A DNA stretch of 64,000 nucleotides from Acanthococcus lagerstroemiae (GCA_031841125.1 CM063114.1:44909574-44973573), one strand, 5' to 3'; numbered from the stretch's first letter, positions 32,181 to 43,619 are shown. Numbers and translations: made by a program. Notes: generated from the letters alone by a model not told the origin.

Positions 32181-33068
32181 CTCGACTACCTGGTCCGATA
32201 ACATGACCTACCCAAAATGCGACCTTCATCACTTTACGACCTACCTTAAAACGAACCACCCAAATGGCCAACCCGATTGACGGCTTACCCGAAGGACGAC
32301 CTCCTTATCCTGTATTCCGTTGATGCGTCCTAATTAACATAATAATGTATACGCCATCTTGCGAATCTTCTCACAGTAACTTACATAGTACGTTGCTCCA
32401 AAAATAAATAATAAAATCGGAGAGAAAGTCCTATACAAGGTAGAACGAGACGCTGAAATCTTTTCAGAAAACGTCGAACATATTTATAATTCAGGGCGTA
32501 ACCGTCGTGACCCCAGCTGAATTTTCTCACAGACTGTAAATTCCGCGTCTTATGTATTTTCCATTTATTCGTCCCCTTTCCCGCTTTCATTGCTGCTGAA
32601 GTATTTAATTTTTTTTTTTTTCTGTTCGGCTGATTTCAAACTATTTTTAGAAAGTAACCCGTATCGGAAAACTTTCAATTTAATCCGAGTGAATCCTTTT
32701 GCTTTCATTCGCTTTTGAACTAACAGAAAGACAGTTATGGAATTTTCATTGTCAGAATATTGTATATGCTTGCGCTGTGCTGCTATTAATGGGTTCGAAG
32801 TATGCGTCAACTTTTACATTATCTTTCCAGTTTGGGAAAACGTTCTCGAAGCCGTGCAGCCTTCAAAACGGAAAAGTTATTTTCGATACAGAAAGTTTCG
32901 TCGGTATTTTTTAAAATAATAACGTACAATCGAACGGCCAAAGAACAACTGTTGTTTTCCGTATTCCAGAAACCTTCGGAAAAATATTTTTCTTGTTTCG
33001 CATTTGGCTTAGAGTAAAGTTTTTGCTACAGAAATCAGCCACCAGTCGAGAGTTTTAATAATGTGTAG
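32181..33068. other. No gene recognised; target region of the 33-kb RTE
   Basis: Probably single-copy DNA. The open frames at 32699-33017 overlap in three phases and show no domain, so are not called. The right end (33069 onward) is duplicated on the far side of the RTE element. Confidence 0.45.
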
Positions 33069-33228
33069 CTAATCGCGAAAATTGAGAACCAGAAACAAAT
33101 AATACCTATTTAATGGTCTCTCGTTCGCTTTTCCATTTTCTTTCGGGGCTCTCATTAACCCGACGTTGCGAAGGTTATTGAAGAAGAGTTTACTGTACTT
33201 CGGAATTGTTAAATAGTTTCTTTGAAAA
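33069..33228 (+). repeat. Long target-site duplication, left copy (160 bp)
   Basis: CTAATCGCGAAAATTGAGAA through to GTTTCTTTGAAAA is repeated at 37109-37220 on the other side of the RTE element. This copy is 48 bp longer because the right copy lacks the segment after GGTCTCTC up to AAGGTTATTG. Apart from this gap the copies are nearly identical. Confidence 0.85.
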
Positions 33229-33245
33229 AATCAAAAAATAGTACA

Positions 33246-33850
33246 ATGACGCAAGTGTCGCTGGAGAATGTGAAAAGGACGCTTGAAGAGCTCCTGGAGA
33301 ACAAACTGGAAATGAAATTGACGGCGCAGAGGGAAAGGATGATACAGGATATTGGTGCAGAATTCCGCCAAACTAACGACAAAGTTAAAGAGCACGAAAG
33401 AAGGCTCGACGAGGGGGACAACTACTCACGTATAAATAACGTAGTAGTGTACGGAATCCCCCAGGCCGACAATGAGAACCCGTTGGAGCTGGCAGAAAAA
33501 ATAGGTACTTTGCTAGGAGTACCTCTGCCGCGTATTCAGGTGGATATTGCTCATCGCCTGAAATCGCGAAATACGCAGATGCCCCCCTCCCCCCTTGTTC
33601 ATTATCAAACTACTAAACCGGTGGAAAAATGAAGAATTATTAATCGCGGCCAAAACAATCAAACCCACAGCGGCCAGCTTCGGGGGTTGCGACGAGGTGA
33701 GAATTTTCATTAACGAGCAGTTATCTCCCAAAAAACCAAATACTGTTTCACCAGGCGAAGAAGCTAAGAAAGGAATACTATATCTGGTGCAAAAATGGAG
33801 TAATTTCGTGCAAGAAAAGAGTAGAAGGAGCGAAACCCATTAGGATTATG
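33246..33850 (+). pseudogene. RTE-like ORF1 (coiled coil + RNA-binding-like domain)
   Basis: From ATG 33246 a charged coiled-coil (residues ~5-60) is followed by NNVVVYGIPQ and VDIAHRLKSR, the hallmark start of the RRM-like core of LINE ORF1 proteins. At about 33595-33632 the frame shifts and the protein continues as KLLNRWKNEELLIAAKTIKP and EVRIFINEQLSP. A further shift falls near 33745. It is a relative of the intact ORF1 at 62491-63369. Such proteins bind the element's RNA. Confidence 0.8.
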
Positions 33851-34235
33851 GATATGGACGACATAGAATACATAGAAGAAACCAAGGAAGCGAATATCAA
33901 CGGCGCACTTGATAGGCAGTCCCGAAGCGGTTAAGAGTTGGAAGTTCGAGTACGGAGACGAGCCCGGAAAGCTTCGGCACAGACTCAAGAGTTTGGAAAA
34001 AGGCGATGAGGAAACCAAGCTTTGCAGGTAATGGCGAACAGGCACAGCGCAACTGAGGGTGAAACTCCCTCACCAAAGCAGGAGAAAAAGCAGGTAAGAG
34101 TATTTCGTCCCCAGCACGGGTTGCAGCACTCGCGGGGTACTACGGCTGCACATCCCTCCACCCAGCTCCAGCGCAAGGGGCAAAAGTAAAATCGTTCCCC
34201 CAACATGCATCGGGAGTAGGAGGGGATCAAAAAAT

Positions 34236-37011
34236 ATCCATGTTTACATTTAACTGTCAAGGGATAGCAACCAAAGATCGGCTATTTGAATATTAAAAAT
34301 CATGGGAGGAGGTGGATCTTGATATTGTGGGAATTGCAGAAAGCAGAATTTTCGGAGAAAAGTGGTGGGTTAGAAAGAACGGAAATTATTTATTTTACAG
34401 CGGGAAGAAAATAGGCTACGAGGGAGTGGGATTCTATATTCACAAAAAGTGGACGGATAAAATTAAGGAGGTTAAGAGCATTTCAGAAAGAATCTGCGTG
34501 GTGAAACTGAACCTCGGCAGTGACATCAATCTCGTAGTGATACAGGTCTATGCGCCGACAATGAGGGCGGAGGGGGAAGTAGTGGAAGAGTTTTATAACC
34601 AACTATCCGAAACAATAAAAAAAGAGGTTAGTGTGTGGCGACTTCAATGCTAAGCTAGGCAGGGAGGACGCGAAGGCAAACTTTGAGTGCTTAGGTCAAT
34701 TTTGTTCCAACGAAACCTCGAACTCTCGAAAATCTGAAAATTATGAATACCTTTTTTGAAAAAATGAAAAAAGATAAATAGACCTGGGTATCGCCAGACC
34801 ACACTACGAAAAACGAAATTGATTTTTGGTTAACAAATGATAAACGCATAGTAAAGGATGTGAGAGTCTTTAAAAATCTCAAGTGCTCTTCTGATCACAG
34901 ACCATTGCAAATTAAGCTAGAAATTCAAAAGAGACCGATGATACATAACTCTTGGAAAAGATTCCCCCTAAAAAACAAACATATTCCAATAGACAAAGAA
35001 AACGAAGCAAAAACTTTTTTGGAAAACAAATTGAAAAAATGGGAATTTAGCACACATAACCTTCAAAAGTCATATGACAACTTCATAGAAATTTTTACGG
35101 AAACAATAAAAAAAAATTGAAAAAACAACCCACCAAAACAAAAATAAACAAATTATATCTTTAGAAACTAGGAAGATACGTGAAGAAAGAAACAGAATAG
35201 CGAGACTTGGAAAGAAAACACTCAGACAAAAAGTGGAACTAGCTGAAGCTAGAAAACTGGCAAGGAGGCTGGTCAGAGCAGACTTGAGGAAAGAAGAGGA
35301 CAGAGTCATATCAGAGATTCTAGAGTTGTCGGGTTCGACTAAGCAGGTTAGGAAAGAGCTATCGGAGGGGAAATGTCTACTTTCAGAAATGAGAAATGCA
35401 AAAGGCGTAATAATCACGGACATAAGTGGCATTAACGCCGAAGCTACAAGATTTTACGCGAACCTGTATAGTGAAGAGGGAGATGTTGCTGGGGAGGAAG
35501 AGTTTAATCCCTGTAATACAGATGACGTTCCACCCCTCCTCACAAGGGAGTAGTTCTGGAGAGCCTAAAAAGTGGTAAGGCTGTTGGCCCCGATGGGTCA
35601 GAGAACCGACATTTGAAAATGTTTAGCGAGGTGATAGCCGCTCCACTAACCCAGATCTTCAACGGGATCTTCAAATCAGAGGTAATACCTGAGCAATGGC
35701 TATCTGAAATCATCCTGTTGTTCAAAAAGGGTGACAGAAAAAATCTAGGTAATTACCGCCCAATAAGCCTGACTTCGAACATTTCTAAAGGGTTTGCAAA
35801 GATTTTGAAAAACAGAATGTATGGTCGTCTGGACGAGAACCAAGGTCAAGAGCAGGCGGGGTTCAGAAAAGGTAGATCGACAATCGATCAGATCTTCATT
35901 ATAAATCAACTAATAGAAAAATGTAACGAATTTAAGATACCATTATATATTTTGTTAATCGACTTTCAAAAAGCTTTCGATTCCGTCCACCTTAAATACC
36001 TGTGGAAAGCACTCGATAACCAAGGGATTCAGGCCAAATTTATAAAAATTTTGAAAAATATGTACAATATCGCAGAAGGGAGGGTAAAAACGGATAAAGT
36101 GGGCGAAAAATTCAAAATTGAAAGAGGCGTGAAACAAGGCGACCCCCTGTCGCCCAATCTATTTAACTGTATATTGGAGGAAGTTTTTAGGAATCTAGAT
36201 TGGGCTGACAGGGGAGTTGAGGTGGAAGGAAGAAGATTGAACAACTTGAGAATCGCAGATGATGTACATTGCTCAAAGTAAAGAGGAATTGCAAATAATG
36301 GCAAACGATCTGAGAATAGCAGGAATAAAAGCAGGACTAGGTATTAACACGAAAAAAACTGTGTTACTCTCAATCTGTCCCGAGCAGGCGGAAATCTACC
36401 TTAATGGCGAAATGATTAGGTCCAGCGAAGAGGCAATGTACCTAGGACAGACGATAGCTTTCTCTGATAGCCTGAGTAAAGAATTGAAAAGGAGGAAAGC
36501 GAGGGCTAATTCTCACAAACACTAAAGAAAAAAATTTTCGAAAGCTATGTGATGCCGGTTCTGACCTACGGAGCACAGTCTTGGGCTCTCACGGAAGGGC
36601 AACTGCTGGGGCTGGCTAGGACCCAGATTGCCATGGAAAGGTCGATGACAGGTAGCAGGAGGATAGACAAAGTGAGCAACATGGCGGTTAGGAGGAGGAG
36701 TGGAATTGTGGACTGTAGAAGCAGAATTAAGAAGCTCAAGATGGACTATGCGGGCCACGTAGCAAGAAGGGATGAAGGGAGGTGGGAAAACAAAGTATTA
36801 TTTTGGTTTCCAAGGGGTAAAAAAAGGAAGGTGGGGAGATGAAATTATAAGAACGGGAGAGATTGCATGGTTTAGGGACGCTAGGGACAGGAAGCGCTGG
36901 AACCGGGTAGGGGAGGCCTATGCCCAAAGTTGGGCGCATGACGGAAGGGCCGGCCGCGTGTCTGTTCGCCGTATGCAACGGTGTGGAAAAGGAAATACGC
37001 AATACGTTATT
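34236..37011 (+). pseudogene. RTE-like ORF2: endonuclease and reverse transcriptase, disrupted
   Basis: Endonuclease: FTFNCQGI near 34240, a stop near 34293, AESRIFGEKW at 34330, VIQVYAPT near 34540, then a frameshift inside the GDFNAKLG block near 34637, and SSDHRPLQI near 34890. RT: 35233-36281 holds VGPDGS-like motif, EIILLFKKGDRKN, NYRPISLTSN, QAGFRKGRSTIDQ, LLIDFQKAFDSV (motif A with both Asp), GVKQGDPLSPNLFN and then LRIADD, after which it shifts frame. The C-terminal domain at 36549-36842 (VLTYGAQSWAL, DYAGHVARRDEGRW) ends in EAYAQSW. At least five lesions. Motif A is conserved here, unlike in the 54-kb copy. Confidence 0.85.
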
Positions 37012-37108
37012 TAAGTGATGAGGATTATAATGCGTACGCGTGGGGGAGGCGCGGCTTCCCCGCTTTTTGTAAATATTATTACTGTGGAATAAAGGCTGAT
37101 CTATCTAT

Positions 37109-37220
37109 CTAATCGCGAAAATTGAGAACCAGAAACAAATAATACCTATTTAATGGTCTCTCAAGGTTATTGAAGAAGAGTTTACTGTACTTCGAGATTG
37201 TTAAATAGTTTCTTTGAAAA
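37109..37220 (+). repeat. Long target-site duplication, right copy (112 bp)
   Basis: Begins directly after the (TATC)n tail of the RTE element and matches 33069-33228, minus one internal 48-bp block. Confidence 0.85.
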
Positions 37221-37332
37221 CTGTACAACACGTTTTCCTTGCAATTTTCCGCCATAAAGTTAAATCTTGGATGGTATGATGAACTACACTAACACAAGAG
37301 AATTCCAAAAAGCAATCATATTATGTTTTTTA

Positions 37333-37630
37333 CAGGGTGTCTACAAGGTCGGGACGGCAGGAGAAGTCAGGAAAAGTCACGATTTTGAAAGGTAAGGAAA
37401 ATATTAGTGAATTACCATCAAATGGAAGTTTTCGTAGGGAAGCAATGTGATGTTAGAATTGTGATGGTTACCTCAATTACATTCATTATCAAGCCCTTAA
37501 ATTTATACTCATAGATTTATACTTGAAATTTAAAAATAATCTGAAGACTTCTGCGTATGGATTCTTCAAATACAAAAATGGAGGTCAGGAAAAAGTCGTA
37601 AAGAAGTCTGAAGAATCTGTAGACGCCCTG
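37333..37630. mobile_element. MITE-like element with CAGGGTGTCTAC termini, ~298 bp
   Basis: The ends CAGGGTGTCTACAAG and, read inward, CAGGGCGTCTACAGA form an inverted repeat. Inside each end lie AGTCAGGAAAAGTC-like words. The CAGGG start and size suggest a non-autonomous hAT-type element, but flanking octamers do not match, so superfamily is uncertain. Confidence 0.6.
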
Positions 37631-37654
37631 GACAACACTTATATGAAAAGTACT

Positions 37655-37750
37655 TCGTTACCTCACTGAGCTTTCCGACATTGATGGAACTTGAACTGGA
37701 GATGCAAAGATTGCGAAGCAGGGCACGTCACCACTTGGCTACACAGCTAC
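37655..37750 (-). mobile_element. tRNA-derived SINE, family B (copy 3, head only)
   Basis: Read on the minus strand: GTAGCTGTGTAGCCAAGTGG (A box), then TTCGCAATCTTTGCATCTCC, a degenerate B box, and TCGGAAAGCTCAGTGA. It matches the head and first body block of the family B copies. Confidence 0.7.
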
Positions 37751-37759
37751 TGTGTATCT

Positions 37760-39080
37760 ATAGCCGAACAAATAATACCATCCAATTATGATGGCTGAGC
37801 ACGTATAAACTTAATCTGAAAATAAATAAAGACTCCCAAAACAACCTGTTTTCCGATCTGTATGCAGCGTTTCCGTGGCAAAAATAAACCTTCGGAAAAC
37901 TTTATATTATAAAATAACTTTTCGTAACTTTTTTAAATGAAATTATTATCCGATGAAACACGGCCGAAAGCGTGCCTCGGTGAAGTTTTTTGTCCCTCGG
38001 GAAACGATACTCCAGTTGAATCCACGAAAGTTGCCGAGTCGTATAATACATTTTACCTAGTAATTACAGCGAATGCGAAACAAATTTCAAATCTGCCGGA
38101 AATTAAATATACCCGGATCGGGAGAAGTTCGAAAACCTTGAGAAGAAAGTTCACGGCTAAAATTGTACCCCAAGGCGTTCAGAAGGCACCTTTCATGTCA
38201 GACTTTTTTCTGAGAAAAAACTGAAAATAATTATTTATGACGTAAGAAAAATATCCATACATTTTCGGTTTTGAACTTCAGCAACCTTTTCTGAGCAACG
38301 CTGAAGGGATGAAAGTCAACTTTTATGCGATGAACACTTGAAAGTGTCCAGAACAGCTGGAGCTGTGAGATCGCAAGCCGGTTGACTGGAAAACAACAAT
38401 ACTACCAGGGCCTCTTTTATTTTTCTGCAGATTTCCAGAGAGCGGACATAAAACAGTGTACTGTTATGCTAACGGTATTTGCTTGTATTTTACTGAGCTT
38501 TTTGAAAATGATTCACAGAAGTACGGGTAAAGTAGAGGAGATTAATTTTATATTCATTATAAAGGCAAGTTACTCCAAAAATCAATTTACAGAAGTATCC
38601 TGAAATCGTCAAGTTCTTTTTGTAGACAATCTAGCTCGCATATACGTCAACTTCATGTTGGCCTCAAATAAGGTTACTAATGCAAAGACATCGCCAGGAA
38701 AAAATAAGTTGCCTGATAAAAGGAACTAAGATCAGGATAATTTTTCTATCCCTCTTTTCCAAGTCAAGTCGATACACGAGCCATTATTTACACACCAACC
38801 CCCATCTTACTGCAACCCAAAAACAGTACCTATGTTCACAGCGGTGAATCAAGTTTTCAGGAGCCCGTGCGTTTCATCTCAGGTTCATGATACCGAATTC
38901 TTACCAGAGCCCTTTTCAAGGCATCTTTATAGAATCAGAGTAAGTCGTAACAAATCCTAAAATTCTGCATGAAAATGAGTATCAAAAGAATCTAAGCCTT
39001 CTTTTTCAGGTACCATATTTGATGTGGTTTATAAATATGAACTATCGGTTCCTTACCAGTTCTTAGAATGTGAGACTCGT
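37760..39080. other. No gene recognised
   Basis: Mixed DNA. A phrase at 38523-38600 (GTAAAGTAGAGGAGAT, then CACTCC-like AAAAATCAATTTACA) also occurs in the 131-bp insert at 60966, so a scrap of that repeat is here. No protein domain. Confidence 0.45.
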
Positions 39081-39084
39081 ATCA

Positions 39085-40512
39085 ATTATTCATGTGGAAT
39101 GAATACTACATGGGTCAGATGAATAATACATGTTAGACAACGGTACATGAACAAATAGCAGATAATACGCAGGTTCTAGAGTAATATGATGAAATAACAC
39201 ATGGGGGGGGGGGAGTATAGTAACCATTATAAGATTGCTAGTAATCGTTAGGAGAATATTACGTTTGATGAGCTGCACATGCTCAATGAACAGCATGTAT
39301 AAGACAGATAGTACATGAGATAAATACCATACACTAAGTGAATAGCACGTGTCAAATGAATAAGAATATCACACAGATCACATGAATAACTCTTGTCACA
39401 TGATTACATGACCTATAACAGTTAATTTACAAATGCCAGATTAATGTCAGGTGATAAGCATACCTGTAACACGTGTCAGGTGGGTTATAACACATGTTGG
39501 ATGAATAGTTTGTGTGGGATAGATAGCCCATTGGATACATGGCTAGTATAACATGAGTAGCACGTGTCCAATGAATATCACATGAGAAGAACAATATGTG
39601 TCGTGCGATAGTATATGGACATATAACAGATAATTTGTAGGTACGAGAATGATATTATGGATCAGAATAACACGTGTGGCGAATATACAAACATGTGTGA
39701 AATGAATAGCATCCGTTAGATGAATATCACGTTAAATGGATAGCACATCAGATAAATAGCATACATCAGGTGAATAGAACGTGTGAAATGAATATCACAC
39801 ATATCACATAAATAACACTTGTCACATGATTACATCGCCTATAGCATAGAATTTACAAATGCCACAGTGATGTCAGGTAATAAGCATACCTAAAACAGGT
39901 GTGGGGTGGGTTATAACACATTTGTAATAACACACGTTAGATGAATGGCTTGTGTGAGATAGATAGTCCATTAATATGTACACGGCTAGTATAACATGAG
40001 TAGCAGGTGTCAAATGAATATCACATGTGTAAGACGAAAAATATGTGTCGCGTGATAGTACATGAACCCACAGCAGATAATTTGCAGACTGTACAAGAGT
40101 GACATTATGGATCAGAATAACACGTGTGGCGAGTATACAAACATGTGTGAAATGAACAGCATTTGTTAGATGAATATCACGTTTGATGAGTAACACCAAC
40201 TCGATAATAACATGTATAAGATGGATAGCACATGAGATAAATAGCATACATCAGGTGAACAGCACGTATCAAATAAATATCACACATGCCACATGAATAA
40301 CATTTTTCACATGATAGTACATGACTTGTATCAGATAATTTGCAAATGCCAGAGAAATTTCACGTGCCACGCATAACACGTGCGGGGTAGATAATAACAG
40401 GTGTAAGACAAGTAACACATTTAAATGAATAGTTTGTATTAGATAAACAACACATTGGATAAATGGCTAGTATAACATGAGTAGCACGCGTCATGTGATA
40501 GTAAGCAGAAGT
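39085..40512 (+). repeat. Degenerate satellite with higher-order repeat units of ~426-485 bp
   Basis: The low-level unit is a loose ~18-20-bp word, AATAGCACRTGTNAGATG, repeated with heavy divergence. On top of this, long units begin with TCACAC..ATCACATRAATAAC at 39369, 39795 and 40280. Each contains the ordered landmarks TTTACAAATGCCA, GGCTAGTATAACATGAGTAG, ATTATGGATCAGAATAACAC and CATACATCAGGTGAA. A partial unit precedes 39369. Long open frames here are by-products of the repeat. Confidence 0.8.
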
Positions 40513-40520
40513 ACATAGAC

Positions 40521-40600
40521 ATCAGGATGTCTAACAAAATCGAATTTTGAAAATAAATGACCTTTAAATGACCTCTAAATGACCTCCCCCTTATTTGCTA
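40521..40600. mobile_element. MITE end with CAGGATGTCTAACA tip
   Basis: CAGGATGTCTAACAAAATCG is followed by AATAAATGACCTTTAAATGA, matching the element at 57669-58006. Only one terminus is recognisable. Confidence 0.5.
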
Positions 40601-40880
40601 TAAATGTGCTGAAACAATAAGGCTGAACATTTTCTGCAACCACCAGGGACACAACAACCACAAGTTGACAGAAAAATGCAAAATCTTACACACAGAAAAC
40701 AACACAAGAAAAAGATAATTAAAGGAACAACCTGAGATAATATAGACAAAAACAAAACAAAATAACCTAATAAACACAACAACCAACATTCAAAGCGAGA
40801 ACCTCTTCCAACTAATAACATAATACTCACTGATTGGTCAGACTACACAACCACAGACATCCAATAGGAACACACAAGTT

Positions 40881-41024
40881 TTACCATACGGTACTACGCA
40901 CCACTATAAATACAGGACGACAAAAAGAAAAGTGTTACGGTACTTCACTGATGTTGGCATAGCAGCCAACAGCGCTCTGGACTACAGAAGGAAGAAATTG
41001 TGATTTGGCACACCCTAAATATAG
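40881..41024 (+). repeat. Unclassified interspersed repeat, copy 2
   Basis: Matches the minus strand of 32014-32180. Contains ACTATAAATACAGG, then AGCGCTCTGGACTACAGAAG and ends TTGGCACACCCTAA. Both copies carry a CCATACGGTACTAC block at the other end. Confidence 0.65.
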
Positions 41025-41200
41025 AAAGCTGAAAATACTTTTTCGTCTATAATACTACATTTTCATGGGAGGGAGGGGGAACTAATTTCATTGTAATGAC
41101 ACCTCACATGATTCATACGAGCATGTCATACATGAGAAGATTCTTGATACACTGCTGGCTGTTAAGCTGAAACATTCGATTTATCATTATTATCAGGGCT

Positions 41201-41300
41201 GCAATTTTTATGCACAAAAAATAGCGAAATATGCGCATATTTTATGCACTGAATTCAGTCTAAATGCGCCAAAATTGTAAAATACGTATATGTATGAAGG
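41201..41300. mobile_element. Terminus of a hAT-like element
   Basis: CAGGGCTGCAATTTTTATGC is followed by ATGCGCATATTTTATGCAC, closely resembling the end and subterminal words of the element at 14279-14825. The opposite end is not found. Confidence 0.45.
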
Positions 41301-41414
41301 GACGTATGACGATGCAAGCATGCCAAAGTGGCTCCTATGAAACCGCACCTTCAGCCCCAGAAACTACCCTTTCGAGTATCGTATAAGTGCTTTTTTTTTA
41401 AATCGTCATTTCAC

Positions 41415-42330
41415 TCATACAGGGGAGCTGGAGTGGAAGGGGTGAAACTAAACAACCTGCGATTCGCAGACGACGTAGCCCTCATAGCTCGAAGTGCAGA
41501 AGAAATTCAGTTAATTGCCGAAGAATTTCCGGAAGCGGGAAAAGAGGCAGGTTTGATCATAAACACCAGAAAAACAGTGCTGCTGACAAATAGTAAAGTT
41601 GGAACAAAAATAAGTTTGAACAGCGAAGTGACAGAAAAAAATGAAGAAGCAATGTATCTGGGTCAGGTGATCTCATTTTCGGAAAAAGAACTAAAAAGGA
41701 AGAAGGCCAAAGCGTGGGGAAGCTATAGGAGCCTAAAGAGCATTTTCAAAGGAAATTTCCACCAAAAAATGAAATAGAAAGTATTCGAAAGTAATGTACA
41801 GACGGTGCTGACTTACGGAGCATAAACGTGGGCGCCCACGGACCAACAGCTGTTACGGCTGGCCAGAACGCAAATATCGATGGAACGCTCAATGTACAAA
41901 AAGGAAAGAAAGAAAGAGTAATATAACTGTTAGGAAAAGAACTCAAATAACAGACTGTAAATACATACAAAATCAAAAGATCGAAGTTCGATTATGCAGG
42001 TCACATAGCCAGGAGGGAAGAAGGTAGGTGGGAAAAAGGTGTTTTGCTTTGGGAACCAAGAGACAAAAAAAGGAGGGTGGGGAGATGTTAAATGAGATGG
42101 GTGGATGAAATTGTTGGGGTCGCGAGAGGGCTATGGGGGGAGGGATTCAAGCAACCGGGAGAGATGGAAACTTATAGGAGAAGCCTATGCCCGAGGTTCG
42201 GCGCATGACGGAAAACAGTAGCCAGTGGTGCTGATGGCACAGTTACAGACAGTTAGTGTAACAGAGGTTGTTATGTTTTGTTTTCTTTTTACATACAATA
42301 AAGGCTGATTATTATTATGCTATTATTATT
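41415..42330 (+). mobile_element. RTE-like retrotransposon, 5'-truncated 3' end
   Basis: Starts within RT just before motif C and runs to a (ATT)n tail at about 42298-42330. The 3' end TTACATACAATAAAGGCTGA resembles the ends of the 37-kb and 57-kb copies (AATAAAGGCT). Stops at 41777, 41824 and 42090 break the frame. Confidence 0.85.
41421..42210 (+). pseudogene. RTE RT motif C to C-terminus
   Basis: The main frame (to 41777) reads VKLNNLRFADDVALIARSAE, GLIINTRKTVLL, EEAMYLGQVISF and LKSIFKGNF. After the stop, other frames give VLTYGA, TQISMERSM, then FDYAGHIARREEGRW and KRRVGRC, ending near LCPRFGA. It is closest in wording to the 33-kb element (NNLR..ADD, EEAMYLGQ), so the two probably belong to one subfamily. 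Confidence 0.8.
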
Positions 42331-42498
42331 TCACTCATAAAATTATCAGTGATCATTCGATATGTGATTCCATATTCAGTGCTCACAATTTTCAGTAATT
42401 CTGCGACCATTTGTAAATCGTTTTCGCGAGTCCTTCCATTCGCAATCGTTGCGATCTATTCCTGTCATATTATTGTTAACCTTTATTTGAACTTCAAT

Positions 42499-42512
42499 AT
42501 TCGATTCCGAAG
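42499..42512 (+). repeat. 14-bp target duplication, left
   Basis: ATTCGATTCCGAAG, identical to 43079-43092. Confidence 0.85.
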
Positions 42513-43078
42513 GGGGGTTTGCAGCTTGTTGCCCTCGCAGCTGCTGCTGGCTGTACTGAGGGCAGTTTGGGGTTTCGTCTATCCCCTCTTACGCCGGCAC
42601 TTACATTTCATTGCCTATAGTTGGCTTGCATCTGACTCGGCGACTCCATTACTTCTACATATCGATCTAGCGTTGATTGAGTGTGACTTGGTTCCGACTG
42701 GGAATTTCCTCTTGATCTGGGACCAAGACCATTATTTGCCGGCTGGCACTGTAGCTGGAATTTCTTGCTGGCTGTTGTCTCGTGCTGTGCTCCTGGGCTG
42801 CGTTTGTTCAGGTCTCTCTTGTTTGCACTCCCACAACGGCTCTCAGCATCCGACATTCCCCCTCCGCTTCTCTGCGGCATCTCTTCGAACATTCTTAGGT
42901 CCTCCCTACCTCTCAACTTCTTCGATGGCAGTCCTTCAACCTTCCTTGCAAAAATGTCTTCGTTAGTCGACCAAACGAACCGCAGCGGGGCCGCTTCCCC
43001 GTCTTACCCTTGGCACAGTAAGTGCAAAGAGAAGTGTGGAATAGAATGGAATACCCAACAAGAGCTGTAAATAAATAA
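42513..43078 (+). mobile_element. Unclassified retro-insert of 566 bp with A-rich tail
   Basis: Bounded by perfect 14-bp direct repeats and ending in GAGCTGTAAATAAATAAA, so it was almost certainly inserted by target-primed reverse transcription. The body is GC-richer than the flanks. Open frames occur on both strands (42608-42916 minus; 42765-43070 plus), but none shows a known domain. It may be a 5'-truncated LINE 3' end or a processed transcript of a host gene. Confidence 0.75.
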
Positions 43079-43092
43079 ATTCGATTCCGAAG
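43079..43092 (+). repeat. 14-bp target duplication, right
   Basis: ATTCGATTCCGAAG directly after the (AAAT) tail. Confidence 0.85.
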
Positions 43093-43275
43093 ACTGAAAG
43101 TGAGTGCTGCGAATTACTTATCGTCGATTGCCTCACACATCATGATCCCGGAGAGTGGTTAGTCTGTTGTCATCACGTCGAAGCCTGGCATAACGTCAGC
43201 ACTAAGTGATTATGGTTGCTGCAGCACGTACACTTCTTCGTACCAATCATCCACTGACCTAACTTCGAATTCATC

Positions 43276-43496
43276 AGGGGTCTGGTTGGCCGAGTGGATA
43301 GCGCACCGGTCTCGGAATCCGGAAGTCTCGGGTTCGAGCCCACGTAGCGACTCGCTACATTTCGACCTAGGCCGGTTTTTCGGCAAGCAGAGAAGAGGGC
43401 TAAGACAGCCATAACAGCCTCCCCAACGTCTCTGAGGTAATGTTTGAAAGGGGCGGATTCCAGGGCACGGGTTGAGAATAAAATTAGAAAACAGTG
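43276..43496 (+). mobile_element. tRNA-derived SINE, family A (copy 3), with target duplication
   Basis: tRNA-like head with A box TGGCCGAGTGG and B box GGTTCGAGCCC, the family A body, and an A-rich end GAGAATAAAATTAGAAAAC. It is flanked by 15-bp direct repeats AACTTCRAATTCATC at 43261-43275 and 43497-43511 with one mismatch, confirming its extent. It sits about 120 bp upstream of the USP-like exon. Confidence 0.9.
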
Positions 43497-43619
43497 AACT
43501 TCAAATTCATCGCTCATCAGGTCGTATTCGTCGAAAAACGCCATTTTATTTAGCGATAACACGAAAGCCTACAAAATGTTTGAAAAAAATACCGCGACGA
43601 TTACTTTTTTTATTCGAAG

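Larger units (their letters stand above)
33229..37108 (+). mobile_element. RTE-like two-ORF retrotransposon, ~3.9 kb, with long flanking duplication
   Basis: The element lies exactly between the two long direct repeats. It carries an ORF1 with coiled coil and RNA-binding-like fold, an ORF2 with endonuclease, RT and C-terminal domain, and ends in AATAAAGGCTGATC followed by (TATC)n. All domains are present in order but several frameshifts and stops disrupt both ORFs. The 5' leader before ORF1 is only about 17 nt, so a slight 5' truncation is possible. Confidence 0.85.

Noticed and set aside
42268..42966. 232-codon plus-strand open frame
   Set aside because: It crosses the left border of the retro-insert (target duplication at 42499-42512), so it joins unrelated sequences; hydrophobic composition follows from T-rich DNA and no domain is visible.
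43280..43352. tRNA gene (Ser/Leu-like)
   Set aside because: Good A and B boxes, but the acceptor stem does not pair, the same head and body recur at other sites, and target duplications flank it: a SINE.
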